Positions 36,930 to 46,044 are shown, numbered from the stretch's first letter. The stretch: DNA of 64,000 bases from Arthrobacter sp. KBS0702 (GCF_005937985.2 NZ_CP042172.1:124001-188000); one strand, 5' to 3'. The notes: a model not told the origin generated them from the letters alone. Numbers and translations are program-made.

Positions 36930-37739
36930 ATGTCTACTCCTAACCCAGCTGTTTCCCGGTGGCATTTCCGGGTGGTCCTGGCCGCAGCCGCAGCAGCGGT
37001 GCTGGCGTTTGCCGCGCTGCCCGCCGAGGCGGCCACGGCACCCGGTCCCGGCAACGACGTCTCGTGGCCGCAGTGCGGCAAGGCATTGCCGAAAGGCCAG
37101 ACCTTCGGCATCGTCGGCGTCAACAACGGCCTGGCCAACACCACAAACCCGTGCCTCGGCACGCAGCTGACCTGGGCCGGCACCTCGAAGGGCGGAACCG
37201 GCCAGCCGCTGGTGGCCTTGTACGTCAACACCGCGAATCCCGGGGCGTCCGGGTCGTGGTGGCCCAGCAGCAACACCTATGGCGGGACCACCGTGGCCAA
37301 CCCTTACGGGGAGTGCACCGGGCAATCCTATGGAGCCGCCTGCTCGTACATGTACGGTTACGCGAAGGCCTATGACGACGCCACCATCCGGGGCGTCAGC
37401 AACCCGGCGTCGTACATGTGGTGGCTTGACGTCGAGACCGGCAACAGCTGGTCCCAGGAAACCCTGGCGAACCGGGCGGACCTGGAGGGCATGGCGGCGT
37501 ACTTCGCCAGCATCGGAGCGCGCACGGGGCTTTACTCCAGCCGAAGCCAGTGGGACCAGATTGTCGGCACTGTGCCCTCCGCCAGCAACCTCTACACACT
37601 GCCGAGCTGGCTCGCCGGGGCCAGGTCACTCGCCCTGGCAAAACGCGGCTGCGCCGACCCCGCGCTGACCGGCGGCGGCAAGGTCAGCCTCGTCCAGTAT
37701 GTTTCCGGCGGGTTCGACTACGACCACTCCTGCATCTAG
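36930..37739 (+). CDS. Secreted protein, possible GH25-like (DUF1906-type) glycoside hydrolase domain
   Basis: The 269-residue protein has a Sec signal peptide (hydrophobic about residues 14-32, likely cleavage after AEA-35). The mature part has conserved VSWPQCGKALP, GVNNGLANTTNPC and WWLDVETGNSW segments. An Asp-x-Glu pair in the middle of a barrel-like fold resembles GH25-type lysozymes, so a cell-wall role is plausible but unproven. Five to six cysteines could form disulfides. The ATG at 36930 has GGAAGG upstream. It is divergent from radA. Confidence 0.7.
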   Translation: MSTPNPAVSRWHFRVVLAAAAAAVLAFAALPAEAATAPGPGNDVSWPQCGKALPKGQTFGIVGVNNGLANTTNPCLGTQLTWAGTSKGGTGQPLVALYVNTANPGASGSWWPSSNTYGGTTVANPYGECTGQSYGAACSYMYGYAKAYDDATIRGVSNPASYMWWLDVETGNSWSQETLANRADLEGMAAYFASIGARTGLYSSRSQWDQIVGTVPSASNLYTLPSWLAGARSLALAKRGCADPALTGGGKVSLVQYVSGGFDYDHSCI

Positions 37740-37797
37740 CACTTCCGGGCACCGCCGCAACCGGGGAGTCCGCCCCGCGGGGAAGCGCGCGCCGGCC

Positions 37798-38925
37798 TTA
37801 AAGGGCGGGCAGGATGTCGCGGGCCTCGTCCGGATCCATGCCGGCGGCCTCGAGAAGGTCCACCATCAGCGGGCGGAAGAGCATCACGACGGTTTCGCCT
37901 TCAAGCCGTTGCACGTCCAGCAGCCGCGGGTGCAGCCGGCCGGCCGTCTCGCTCAGCTCCACCCGGGCGGTGCGCAGGTGGGCGCGCCGCGCGCCGTCCT
38001 GCACCTCCGCCAGACCCAGCCCCAGTTCGTCGATCGCGGCCGCGGTCTCCTGCAGGACCTCCGCGATGTTCTCGGTCGCCTCGTCCGAGAGGGCGGCATG
38101 GTTGATCGCGCTGGTGAGCCGGCGCGCGAACACGCGGCTGTTGCGCAGAGCGAGGTCAATGAAGTCCACCGACTGCGCCAGCCGGTCCAGCTCCTCCCGG
38201 TGCCGCCGGTAGGCGGGCGCCAGGGCGGCGACCTCACCGGAGGCGCGCAGCGTCTGGCGCATCGCGTCGACCAAGGGCTGGCAGTTGCGGCCGCGGATCA
38301 GCGCGTGCCAGGCCTGGGTGGAGTCGCTGTGGGTCAGGGCCGAGGCGCATTCGCGCAGCACCTCGGCCAGTTCATGCAGCAGTTTCTTGACGTCGTTGCG
38401 GGGTTCGCGCCGCGGATCCTTGGGAATCAGGAAGGTCACCAGCAGGGCGAACACACCACCGACCACCGCGTCGATGCTCCGGGTGAACGGCCCTCCCGCA
38501 GGTGCCGGCAGCAGCACCACCAGCAGGGACTGCAAGCCCAGTTGCGTGGTGAAAATAGTTCCGCTGTCCAGGAACCGCGCCAGTAGAATCGAGAAAAGGA
38601 GCACGACGGCGGCCTGCCAGAGCCCCGCGCCCAGCCAGTGCAGCAGCAGGTCGCCCACCACAATGCCGATGGTGCAGCCCAGGCCCACCTCCACCACCCG
38701 TCGCAGTCGCGGGTCGCGGGAGAAGCCCAGGGCGATCAGGGAGGAGGTGGCGGCGAACAGCGGCCCGGTATGGCCCAGAACCTTATCGGCGAAGGCATAG
38801 GCCCCGACGGCGCAGGCTGTCATTTGGATCGCCGGCAGGAGCGACTTGCGGCTCCGGACAAATCCGGTGCGGACCCGCCCGCGCAGGAATCGTGCGCTTG
38901 CGGTAAGTCCAGTAGCGGGGGCCAT
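37798..38925 (-). CDS. FUSC family membrane protein (aromatic acid exporter-like)
   Basis: The 375-residue protein has a hydrophobic N-terminal half with about six helices (residues 30-170), characteristic of the FUSC/ArAE fold, including FAATSSLIALGFSRDPRLRRVVEVGLGC and a GIVVGDLLL segment. The C-terminal half is a soluble helical domain (about residues 175-375). Such proteins export aromatic or related acids; the substrate is unknown. TAGACT lies 7 nt before the ATG, predicting a leaderless mRNA. Confidence 0.86.
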   Translation of the reverse strand: MAPATGLTASARFLRGRVRTGFVRSRKSLLPAIQMTACAVGAYAFADKVLGHTGPLFAATSSLIALGFSRDPRLRRVVEVGLGCTIGIVVGDLLLHWLGAGLWQAAVVLLFSILLARFLDSGTIFTTQLGLQSLLVVLLPAPAGGPFTRSIDAVVGGVFALLVTFLIPKDPRREPRNDVKKLLHELAEVLRECASALTHSDSTQAWHALIRGRNCQPLVDAMRQTLRASGEVAALAPAYRRHREELDRLAQSVDFIDLALRNSRVFARRLTSAINHAALSDEATENIAEVLQETAAAIDELGLGLAEVQDGARRAHLRTARVELSETAGRLHPRLLDVQRLEGETVVMLFRPLMVDLLEAAGMDPDEARDILPAL

Positions 38926-38932
38926 GCCTACC

Positions 38933-38938
38933 AGTCTA
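38933..38938 (-). promoter_or_regulatory. -10 box of the FUSC gene
   Basis: TAGACT on the minus strand, 7 nt from the ATG at 38923-38925, predicts a leaderless transcript. Confidence 0.55.
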
Positions 38939-39039
38939 TTTGCAGTCCGCGGCGCCCGGACCGCAGGCCGCGGCCCCTACGACTGTGACGCACACAACGC
39001 AACCGCAACCCGTCAGATGTCAACGAATGGCCGGGAGTC

Positions 39040-39094
39040 GTTCACCCGCCGTTCACTTTGGACCGCAATTCTCTTCACTTGGGGCACCTAACTT
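39040..39094 (+). promoter_or_regulatory. PHO box and -10 of pstS (PhoP-dependent promoter)
   Basis: 11-nt units run in register from 39040: GTTCACCCGCC, GTTCACTTTGG, a degenerate unit ACCGCAATTCT, then CTTCACTTGGG (to 39083). These match the GTTCACC direct repeats bound by the response regulator PhoP in Streptomyces. TAACTT (39089-39094) is a fitting -10 box. Phosphate starvation control is the expected behaviour. Confidence 0.75.
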
Positions 39095-39184
39095 CGGTAG
39101 AGGTACAAACCGTATCCACCGTCTTTTTGTTCGGACGTCTCCGGTCCGGCACGCATCTGAATAACCCTGGAAGGGGTACATCTA

Positions 39185-40303
39185 GTGAAGGCATCACGCT
39201 TCGGCCGCAACGCGGCCATCGCTGTCATCGCAGCCGGCGCTCTCGCGCTCACCGCTTGCGGTTCCGACAACGCAACCAACACCGCTGCGGGCACCCAGGC
39301 CGCCTCCGGCCCGAAGGTCACCGGTACGCTGACCGGCATCGGTTCCTCCGCGCAGGGTGCAGCCATGGACGTGTGGAAGACCAACTTCGCCTCCGCCAAC
39401 CAGGGTGCCAACGTCCAGTACTCCCCGGACGGTTCCGGCGCCGGCCGCAAGGCGATCATCGACGGCTCGGCCCAGTTCGCCGGCTCCGACGCCTACCTCA
39501 AGGACGAGGAAGTCGCCGCCTCCAAGGCCAAGTGCGGCCCCGACGGCGCGCTGAACATCCCGGTCTACATCTCCCCGATCGCGGTGGCCTTCAACCTGCC
39601 CGACCTCAAGGAGCTCAAGCTCGACGCGCCCACCGTCGCCAAGATCTTCCGCGGCCAGATCGCCAAGTGGAACGACCCGGCCATCGCCGCGCTGAACCCC
39701 GACGCCAAGCTGCCGGACCTCAAGGTCACCCCGGTCAACCGCTCGGATGACTCCGGCACCACGCAGAACTTCACGGACTACCTGGCAGCCGCCGCGTCCG
39801 ACGTCTGGACCGACAAGGCATCCGGCATCTGGCCTGCGTCCCTGAAGGGCGAGAACGCCAAGGGCACCTCCGGCGTCGTCAAAACCGTCACCGACACCCC
39901 CGGCGCCGTCACCTACGCCGATGACTCCGCCGTCAGCGGCAAGCTCGGCGTCGCCCAGATCAAGGTCGGCGGTTCCTTCACCAAGATCTCCGCCGAGGCA
40001 GCCGCTAAGGCCGTCGACGCCGGCAAGCCGGTCGAGGGCCGCAGCGCCAACGACCTCTCCATCAAGCTGGACCGCAAGACCACCATCGAAGGCGCCTACC
40101 CGATCGTGCTGGTTTCCTTCCACGTCGTCTGCGGCACCTACGACACCAAGGCAACCGCGGACCTGGTCAAGGCCTTCGAAAGCTACGTAGTCTCCGACGC
40201 CGGCCAGAAGGCCGCCGCCGACGCCGCCAAGTCCGCGCCGCTGTCCAAGGCGCTGCAGGACAAGGCGCTCAAGTCCATCGAATCCATCAAGGCCAAGTCC
40301 TAG
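39185..40303 (+). CDS. pstS: Phosphate ABC transporter substrate-binding lipoprotein
   Basis: PstS captures phosphate outside the membrane for the PstCAB importer. The 372-residue sequence has a signal peptide with lipobox LTAC (Cys25) and phosphate-binding patterns TGIGSSAQGAAMDVWK, YSPDGSGAGRKAI and NRSDDSGTTQNFTDYL. The GTG start at 39185 has GGAAGGGG upstream. A PHO box at 39040-39083 lies before it. It is separated from pstC by a large hairpin, consistent with PstS being made in excess. Confidence 0.96.
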   Translation: MKASRFGRNAAIAVIAAGALALTACGSDNATNTAAGTQAASGPKVTGTLTGIGSSAQGAAMDVWKTNFASANQGANVQYSPDGSGAGRKAIIDGSAQFAGSDAYLKDEEVAASKAKCGPDGALNIPVYISPIAVAFNLPDLKELKLDAPTVAKIFRGQIAKWNDPAIAALNPDAKLPDLKVTPVNRSDDSGTTQNFTDYLAAAASDVWTDKASGIWPASLKGENAKGTSGVVKTVTDTPGAVTYADDSAVSGKLGVAQIKVGGSFTKISAEAAAKAVDAGKPVEGRSANDLSIKLDRKTTIEGAYPIVLVSFHVVCGTYDTKATADLVKAFESYVVSDAGQKAAADAAKSAPLSKALQDKALKSIESIKAKS

Positions 40304-40349
40304 GGTTCTCTTGCGCCGCAAGGCATAGTGGAAACACCAGCCTGACCAA

Positions 40350-40402
40350 GGTTCCCTGTTCCGAAAAGGCGGTTATTGACCGCCCGCCCGGGACAGGGAA
40401 CC
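40350..40402 (+). terminator. Intercistronic hairpin between pstS and pstC
   Basis: Outer arms GGTTCCCTGTTCC (40350-40362) and GGGACAGGGAACC (40390-40402) pair over 13 bp with one wobble. An inner stem GGCGGT/ACCGCC (40368-40373 and 40379-40384) adds stability. No T run follows. It probably acts as a partial terminator or mRNA stabiliser that keeps pstS expression above pstCAB. Confidence 0.65.
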
Positions 40403-40493
40403 TAGGCGTTTGTCCGAAGTACCCAAAGATCCGCCGCCGGCCCGGAGAGATCCGTGCGGCCGCCGGTTCGGATCGAAGCTGAAGGATCGTGAA

Positions 40494-41426
40494 GTGACCA
40501 CCACCTCCCTGACCACGTCCCGGGGCGCAGGCCGCGCCGGAGACAAAGTCTTTTCCGCAGCCACCTTGGCCGCAGGGTGCCTGATCCTTGCCGTGCTCTT
40601 CGGCGTGGCACTCTTCCTCGTCATCCAGGCAATCCCGGCCCTCGTGGCGTCCCCGGACAAGATCCAGGGCGGCGAAGGCTTCTTCGCCTACATCTGGCCG
40701 ATCGTCATCGGCACCCTCATCGCCGCCGTGATCGCCCTCGTGATCGCGACCCCGGTCGCGATCGGCGTCGCGCTCTTCATCTCGCACTTCGCCCCTCGCG
40801 GACTGGCATCCGGCCTCGGCTACGTGATCGACCTGCTCGCCGCCATCCCGTCCGTGGTCTACGGCGCCTGGGGTGCCGCGTTCCTGGCCAGGGAAATCTC
40901 CCCGGCCTACACCTGGCTGGCTGGCAACCTGGGCTGGCTGCCGATCTTCCAGGGCCCGGCCTCGGCCACGGGCAAGACCATCCTCACCGCGGGCATCGTG
41001 CTGGCGGTGATGGTCCTGCCGATCATCACCTCGCTCTCCCGCGAAATCTTCCTGCAGACCCCCAAGCTGCACGAGGAGGCCGCGCTCGCCCTCGGCGCCA
41101 CCCGCTGGGAAATGATCCGGATGGCCGTGCTGCCGTTCGGCCGCCCCGGAATCGTCAGCGCCGTGATGCTGGGCCTGGGCCGCGCCCTCGGCGAGACCAT
41201 GGCCGTCGCCCTCGTCCTGTCCTCGGGCGCCCTCACGGCGAGCCTGATCCAGTCCGGCAACCAGACCATTGCCGCCGAAATCGCCCTGAACTTCCCCGAG
41301 GCCAGCGGCCTGAAGGTCAGCACGCTGATCGCCGCCGGTCTGGTGCTGTTCGTCATCACACTGGGCGTGAACATGATTGCCCGGTGGATCATCACCCGGC
41401 ACAAAGAATTCTCGGGAGCCAACTAA
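40494..41426 (+). CDS. pstC: Phosphate ABC transporter permease PstC
   Basis: PstC is one of the two membrane subunits of the high-affinity phosphate importer. The 310-residue sequence has six hydrophobic helices and the EAALALGATRWEMIRMAVLPFG coupling helix (EAA motif) for contact with PstB. The GTG at 40494 has AAGGA about 10 nt upstream; a TTG at 40410 would begin inside the hairpin region and is less likely. It directly abuts pstA. Confidence 0.95.
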   Translation: MTTTSLTTSRGAGRAGDKVFSAATLAAGCLILAVLFGVALFLVIQAIPALVASPDKIQGGEGFFAYIWPIVIGTLIAAVIALVIATPVAIGVALFISHFAPRGLASGLGYVIDLLAAIPSVVYGAWGAAFLAREISPAYTWLAGNLGWLPIFQGPASATGKTILTAGIVLAVMVLPIITSLSREIFLQTPKLHEEAALALGATRWEMIRMAVLPFGRPGIVSAVMLGLGRALGETMAVALVLSSGALTASLIQSGNQTIAAEIALNFPEASGLKVSTLIAAGLVLFVITLGVNMIARWIITRHKEFSGAN

Positions 41427-42536
41427 ATGACCTCCACCCTGACCCCGGTCCGCAAACGCTCGGCCCTGACTAAAGGGCAGCTGCCCAAGGCGGCGCCGTA
41501 CATCGTGCTGGTCCTGGCCCTCGTCATCGGTGCGGCCGTTCTGGCCCTGATCGGCTTCAACGCCTTCGGCTGGGGCGTCGTCTCGGCCATCCTGTTCACT
41601 GCCGGGCTCGTCGGCTGGAGCGCCGTCGTGGAAGGCTCCCGCAAGGCCAAGGACAAACTCGCCACCTGCCTCGTGGTCGGCGCCTTCCTGGTTGCCCTGC
41701 TGCCGCTGATCTCGGTGATCTGGACGGTGCTGGTCAAGGGCCTCCCCGGCCTGCTGGACCCCGGCTTCCTGGGCACCTCGATGAACGGCGTCACCGGCGC
41801 GTTCGACAACAAGAGCGTCGACGAAGGCGCCCCCGTGATGGGCGGCATCTACCACGCGCTGGTAGGCACCGTGCAGATCACTCTGCTCGCCACCGTGATC
41901 TCCGTCCCGGTGGGCCTGCTCACCGCGATCTACCTGGTCGAGTACGGCGAGGACCGGGCGCTGGCCCGTGCCATCACGTTCTTCGTCGACGTGATGACCG
42001 GCATCCCCTCGATCGTGGCTGGCCTGTTCGCCGCGGCATTCTTCTTCGCCGTCGTCGGCCCCGGCACCAAGACCGGCGCGGTCGCCGCCGTCGCGCTGTC
42101 CGTCCTGATGATCCCGGTGGTGGTCCGCTCAAGCGAGGAAATGCTCAAGATCGTTCCGAACGAACTCCGCGAAGCCGCGTACGCCCTCGGCGTCCGCAAG
42201 TGGCGGACCATCCTCAAGGTAGTCATCCCGACGGCGATTTCCGGCATCGCCTCCGGCGTCACCCTCGCGATCGCCCGCGTGATCGGTGAGACCGCCCCGA
42301 TCCTGGTCACGGCCGGCTTCGCCACGTCCATCAACAACAACGTGTTTGGCGGCTGGATGGCGTCGCTGCCCACCTTCATCTACACGCAGATCCTCAACCC
42401 GACCTCCCCGTCCAACCCGGGTCCCTCCGACCAGCGCGCCTGGGGCGCGGCCCTGGTCCTCATCATCCTGGTGATGCTGCTCAACCTGGGCGCCCGCCTG
42501 GTGGCACGCATCTTCGCCCCGAAGACCGGCCGCTAG
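41427..42536 (+). CDS. pstA: Phosphate ABC transporter permease PstA
   Basis: PstA pairs with PstC to form the phosphate channel. At 369 residues it is longer than the E. coli protein because two extra hydrophobic segments precede the core domain (about residues 20-65), as in other actinobacteria. The permease core has PVGLLTAIYLVEYGEDR, DVMTGIPSIVAGLFAAAF and the EAAYALGVRKWRTILKVVIP coupling helix. The ATG follows immediately on the pstC stop, so both are co-translated. Confidence 0.95.
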   Translation: MTSTLTPVRKRSALTKGQLPKAAPYIVLVLALVIGAAVLALIGFNAFGWGVVSAILFTAGLVGWSAVVEGSRKAKDKLATCLVVGAFLVALLPLISVIWTVLVKGLPGLLDPGFLGTSMNGVTGAFDNKSVDEGAPVMGGIYHALVGTVQITLLATVISVPVGLLTAIYLVEYGEDRALARAITFFVDVMTGIPSIVAGLFAAAFFFAVVGPGTKTGAVAAVALSVLMIPVVVRSSEEMLKIVPNELREAAYALGVRKWRTILKVVIPTAISGIASGVTLAIARVIGETAPILVTAGFATSINNNVFGGWMASLPTFIYTQILNPTSPSNPGPSDQRAWGAALVLIILVMLLNLGARLVARIFAPKTGR

Positions 42537-42582
42537 GCCATCGCCGGCACCCGGTCCCTACCTCCACAAGTGAAGGAACAGC

Positions 42583-43362
42583 ATGTCTAAGCGCATCGAC
42601 GTCAAAGACCTCAACGTCTACTACAGCAAATTCCTGGCCGTCGAGGACGTCAACATCAGCATCGACGCCAAGTCCGTGACCGCCTTCATCGGCCCCTCCG
42701 GCTGCGGCAAGTCCACGTTCCTGCGCACCCTGAACCGGATGCACGAAGTCATCCCCGGCGCCCGGGTGGAGGGTGAGGTGCTGCTCGACGGCGACAACCT
42801 CTACGGCCCCGGCGTGGACCCGGTGACGGTGCGTTCGCAGATCGGCATGGTCTTCCAGCGGCCCAACCCGTTCCCGACCATGTCCATCCGGGACAACGTG
42901 CTGGCCGGCGTGAAGCTGAACAACCAGAAGATCTCCAAGGGCGAGGCGGACTCCCTCGTGGAGCGCTCGCTGCGCGGCGCCAACCTCTGGAACGAGGTCA
43001 AGGACCGCCTGGCCAAGCCCGGCTCGGGACTTTCCGGCGGCCAGCAGCAGCGCCTCTGCATCGCTCGCGCCATCGCCGTGGAGCCCCAGGTGATCCTGAT
43101 GGATGAGCCCTGCTCCGCGCTGGACCCCATCTCCACGCTCGCCATTGAGGACCTCATCAACGAGCTCAAGGACGAATACACCGTGGTGATCGTGACCCAC
43201 AACATGCAGCAGGCCGCCCGCGTCTCGGACAAGACGGCGTTCTTCAACATCGCGGGCACCGGCAAGCCCGGCAAGCTGATCGAATACGGCGACACGCACA
43301 CCATCTTCAGCAACCCCACCGTCAAGGCCACCGAGGATTACGTCTCCGGCCGCTTCGGATAA
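42583..43362 (+). CDS. pstB: Phosphate ABC transporter ATP-binding protein PstB
   Basis: PstB hydrolyses ATP to power phosphate import. The 259-residue sequence has Walker [10 protein letters not shown] (about residues 36-44), Q-loop [13 protein letters not shown] signature LSGGQQQRL, Walker [14 protein letters not shown] and the switch [22 protein letters not shown] precedes the ATG. It ends the pstSCAB operon, converging with the PiT gene after only 17 nt, with no strong terminator visible. Confidence 0.97.
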   Translation: MSKRIDVKDLNVYYSKFLAVEDVNISIDAKSVTAFIGPSGCGKSTFLRTLNRMHEVIPGARVEGEVLLDGDNLYGPGVDPVTVRSQIGMVFQRPNPFPTMSIRDNVLAGVKLNNQKISKGEADSLVERSLRGANLWNEVKDRLAKPGSGLSGGQQQRLCIARAIAVEPQVILMDEPCSALDPISTLAIEDLINELKDEYTVVIVTHNMQQAARVSDKTAFFNIAGTGKPGKLIEYGDTHTIFSNPTVKATEDYVSGRFG

Positions 43363-43379
43363 CCGGCAGCCGCCGGGTG

Positions 43380-44396
43380 CTAGAGCCTGGTGAGGGGCGA
43401 CAGGGCGAGTTCCAGCACAAAGGCGGCCGCCGCGGTCACCAGCGGGGTCAGGGCCCAGAAGGCCAGGACCTGTAGCACCAGCCGCCGGTCGGTCCCCGTA
43501 TAACGCTGGTTCGCGCCCGCCCCCAGCACGGCCGAAGTCACCGTGTGGGTGGTGGAAACCGGCCAGTGCAGTCCGATCGCGCCCACCAGCAGGATGACGC
43601 TGCTGTAGAGCTGGGCGACGAACCCGCGCAGCGGGTCAACCCTGACCAGCCGATAGCCGATCGTGTAGGAGATCCGCCAGCCGCCCGCGAGGGTGCCTGC
43701 GGTCAGCATCGCGGCGGTCAGGAGTGCCACCCACGCGGGCGTGGAGCCGCCGTCGGGCAGTCCCGCGGCCAGCATCGCCAGGATCAGCACGGCGCTCGTG
43801 CGCTGGCCGTCCTGCAGGCCGTGGCCGAAGGCCACCGCGCCAGCGGCGACGGCCTGTGCCCGCCGGGACCTGCTGTTCACCACGCTCGGCGGGGTGTAGC
43901 GGGCCGCCCAGGAAGCGGGCCAGACCAGCAGGTAGGCGCCCACAAAGGCGATGACCGGGGAGATCAGCAGGGGCAGCACCACTTGGAAGAGCAGCGACTG
44001 GTCCGCGCCCACCACCGAGTTTCCGCCCACCGCCACGCTGGCGACGCCGGCCCCGGCCAGGCCACCCACAAGCGCGTGGGTCGAGGAGGAGGGAATGCCG
44101 CGCCACCAGTTGTAGATGCCCCACAGGACCGCGCTGAGCAGCCCGGCAACAAGGATGGTGAGCCCGTTCGCCCCCGGCGGGAGGATGACCCAGGTCCGGC
44201 TGACCGCCAGCGCCAGCGCCGCGCTGAGGGCGGCGCCGACGAAGTTGAACAACCCGGCCAGCAGCACCGCGACCGTGGGGGTCAGGGCCCGGGTCCGGAC
44301 CGCGAGGGCAACCGAGGAGGAAACGTCCCGGAAACCGTTGAGGAAGGCGAACGCCCCGGCGAAGAGAACCACCAGGGCAAAGAGGGCGAGGGACAC
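43380..44396 (-). CDS. Inorganic phosphate transporter, PiT family
   Basis: The 338-residue polytopic protein is a low-affinity, ion-coupled phosphate importer. The PiT signatures FLNGFRDVSSSVALAV (near the N-terminus, GFxDxxN-like but with Ser in place of the usual Asn) and the second half GLHWPVSTTHTVTSAVLGAG and IPSSSTHALVGGLAGAG are present. GTG start, 1 nt after the stop of the DUF47 gene (TGAgGTG), so it is translationally coupled to it. It supplies a second phosphate route next to pst. Confidence 0.9.
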   Translation of the reverse strand: MSLALFALVVLFAGAFAFLNGFRDVSSSVALAVRTRALTPTVAVLLAGLFNFVGAALSAALALAVSRTWVILPPGANGLTILVAGLLSAVLWGIYNWWRGIPSSSTHALVGGLAGAGVASVAVGGNSVVGADQSLLFQVVLPLLISPVIAFVGAYLLVWPASWAARYTPPSVVNSRSRRAQAVAAGAVAFGHGLQDGQRTSAVLILAMLAAGLPDGGSTPAWVALLTAAMLTAGTLAGGWRISYTIGYRLVRVDPLRGFVAQLYSSVILLVGAIGLHWPVSTTHTVTSAVLGAGANQRYTGTDRRLVLQVLAFWALTPLVTAAAAFVLELALSPLTRL

Positions 44397-44397
44397 C

Positions 44398-45015
44398 TCA
44401 GGATTCCTTGACGATGATGCTGCCCACCTGCGTGGCGATCCGCCGCATGTCCTTGGTGACTTCCACGAGCTGGTCCGCGATGTCGCGGTTGCGGGCGTAC
44501 TGGGCCGACTTCATGTCCTTGAGCATGTCAGCCACCCAGACCCGGTGGGTGCGTTCCGCCCGCTTGGTGAGCCGGAGGACCTCGATCCAGTAATCCTCAA
44601 GGTCATCCAGATTGTTCAGCTGTCGCATGGCGTCGACCGTGAGTTCGGCCTGCCGGCTGATGATTTCCAGCTGGTCGGCCGCGCGTTTGGGCAGCCGCTC
44701 CAGCTTGTAGAGGAAAACGAGGTCCGCGGCGGCGTCCAGCTTTTCCATCGCCTCGTTGAGGTAGCGGGAAAGCGCGTACATGTCCTCGCGGGGGAGCGGG
44801 TTCAGGAAACTGGTGCGCATGTGTGTCAGGAGGGCAAAATGCAGTTCCGCGGACTTGGCTTCGTGGTCGTGCATGTCCTCCACGAGCCGCGAATGCTCGC
44901 TGGCGGGGGCGCCCAGGATCTCCGAAAGGGTTCCCGTGGCGAGGGCTATCTGGTGGGCCATCTGGGAGAGCAGGTTCAGCCCTGCGGGCTCCTGGGGAAA
45001 AAGGCGCAGCTTCAC
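44398..45015 (-). CDS. DUF47 / PhoU-like Pit accessory protein
   Basis: The 205-residue, all-helical cytoplasmic protein belongs to the DUF47 family that is encoded with PiT transporters and regulates them. Visible features are LVEDMHDHEAKSAELHFALLTHM and a second LDDLEDYWIEVLRLTKRAERTH pattern with conserved acidic residues that bind metal in PhoU-like bundles. GTG start at 45015. It precedes and is coupled with the PiT gene. A TAAAGT -10-like box lies about 85 nt upstream. Confidence 0.9.
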   Translation of the reverse strand: MKLRLFPQEPAGLNLLSQMAHQIALATGTLSEILGAPASEHSRLVEDMHDHEAKSAELHFALLTHMRTSFLNPLPREDMYALSRYLNEAMEKLDAAADLVFLYKLERLPKRAADQLEIISRQAELTVDAMRQLNNLDDLEDYWIEVLRLTKRAERTHRVWVADMLKDMKSAQYARNRDIADQLVEVTKDMRRIATQVGSIIVKES

Positions 45016-45381
45016 GTGGGGTTACCGGTCTCCGGACGAGGCGTACACGGGCGTTGTCTGCCGGCCCTGGAACGTGACGATGACCCGCGCATGGGGACTA
45101 CTTTACCGCCCGGAATTTGAAGGCGGGAATCCGCCGGTCCCGGCAGCGGGCATGAAAATGGTGCCGAACCGGATACGCCTCTCGGCGGTAGGCCGCTCTA
45201 GGCGGCTAATTGTTGAAGCCCGGGGGTTTCGCGGTTCGACACCGCCTTTAGTTTTCTACGTCGTCAGGCCCAAGTCAACATTGACAGCGGGGGCCCGGCG
45301 TGCGTATTGACAGTGCCGCGAAAGGGGTCTAAATGGTCCTATTCCGGCGTCGCGCGGCGCCCGCGGACGGCGCCGGGTGAG
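45016..45381. other. 366-bp intergenic region with tandem TTGACA boxes
   Basis: No gene is supported here. It holds a palindrome GTCAACATTGAC (45274-45285), a TTGACA at 45281-45286 and a second TTGACA at 45307-45312. The second is followed after 17 nt by TAAATG (45330-45335). A plus-strand transcript from there would run antisense to the gene at 45382-46038. On the minus strand it contains the probable promoter of the DUF47-PiT operon (TAAAGT near 45100). Confidence 0.4.
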
Positions 45382-46038
45382 TCAGTCCAGCTCGCCCAGC
45401 CGCCAGGCGTTGGCCGCGTGTTCGAGGTCCTCTGCGGTCTTGACCAGGAGATGCGAGTTCCGGGTGAGCTTGCTCGCATGGTTCGCGTTGCTGTGGTCGA
45501 CGCCGTCGGCGAGCGTGGCTTGGCCCAGCGCCACCACCCGGCAGAACGCGGCCGAGCGTTCCAGCGCGACGTCGAACTCGCCGTCGAACGCGCCCGAGAG
45601 GATGGCGTCCGCCATCGACTTCATTTCCTCGGCGCCCGGAGGCTCGGCCGCCCCTGCCACCACGTGCGATACCTGCGCGGTGTCCTTGCCGGCCTTGAAG
45701 TAGACCGAAATCCGTTCGGGATCGCGGATCGTGGCGGCACGCAGGGCGTAGAGCCGCCAGAGGGCGCCCGGGAGGGAGCGTGCCGGGCTCTCCGCCCACA
45801 TTTCGGCGATCGCATCCAGGCCCTGTTCGTCGGCGAGTTTGACCAGCCGCTTGGTGATCTTGGGGTCGTCGCTGTCCCGTCCGCGGCGCACGAGCGCCTG
45901 TGCTGCGAGGTGGGCTGCCTCGGAGACGCGGGCGGGATCCGCACCACCGGCGAACGGTTCGAAGTCGATCGGTGCGAAGGGCTTCGGCTTGTGGTGACGG
46001 TGCGGTCCGGGGCTGCTGGCTCCTGCTTGCTCGCTCAT
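45382..46038 (-). CDS. Conserved actinobacterial protein of unknown function
   Basis: The 218-residue soluble protein has no membrane helix or signal peptide. It starts with a Pro/His-rich tail, followed by an all-helical domain (AAHLAAQALVRRGRDSDDPKITKRLVKLADEQGLDAIAEMWAESP and ALWRLYALRAATIRDPERI). I recognise it only as a conserved hypothetical family in high-GC Gram-positives. TAGCGT (46045-46050) is exactly 6 nt before the ATG, so the mRNA is probably leaderless. It is upstream of, and divergent from, tRNA-Lys. Confidence 0.78.
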   Translation of the reverse strand: MSEQAGASSPGPHRHHKPKPFAPIDFEPFAGGADPARVSEAAHLAAQALVRRGRDSDDPKITKRLVKLADEQGLDAIAEMWAESPARSLPGALWRLYALRAATIRDPERISVYFKAGKDTAQVSHVVAGAAEPPGAEEMKSMADAILSGAFDGEFDVALERSAAFCRVVALGQATLADGVDHSNANHASKLTRNSHLLVKTAEDLEHAANAWRLGELD

Positions 46039-46044
46039 GCCCCC

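Noticed and set aside
45190-45250. T-arm-like segment (GCGGTTCGACACCGC) suggesting a tRNA or tmRNA remnant
   Set aside because: No matching acceptor, D or anticodon arms and no CCA end are present nearby.
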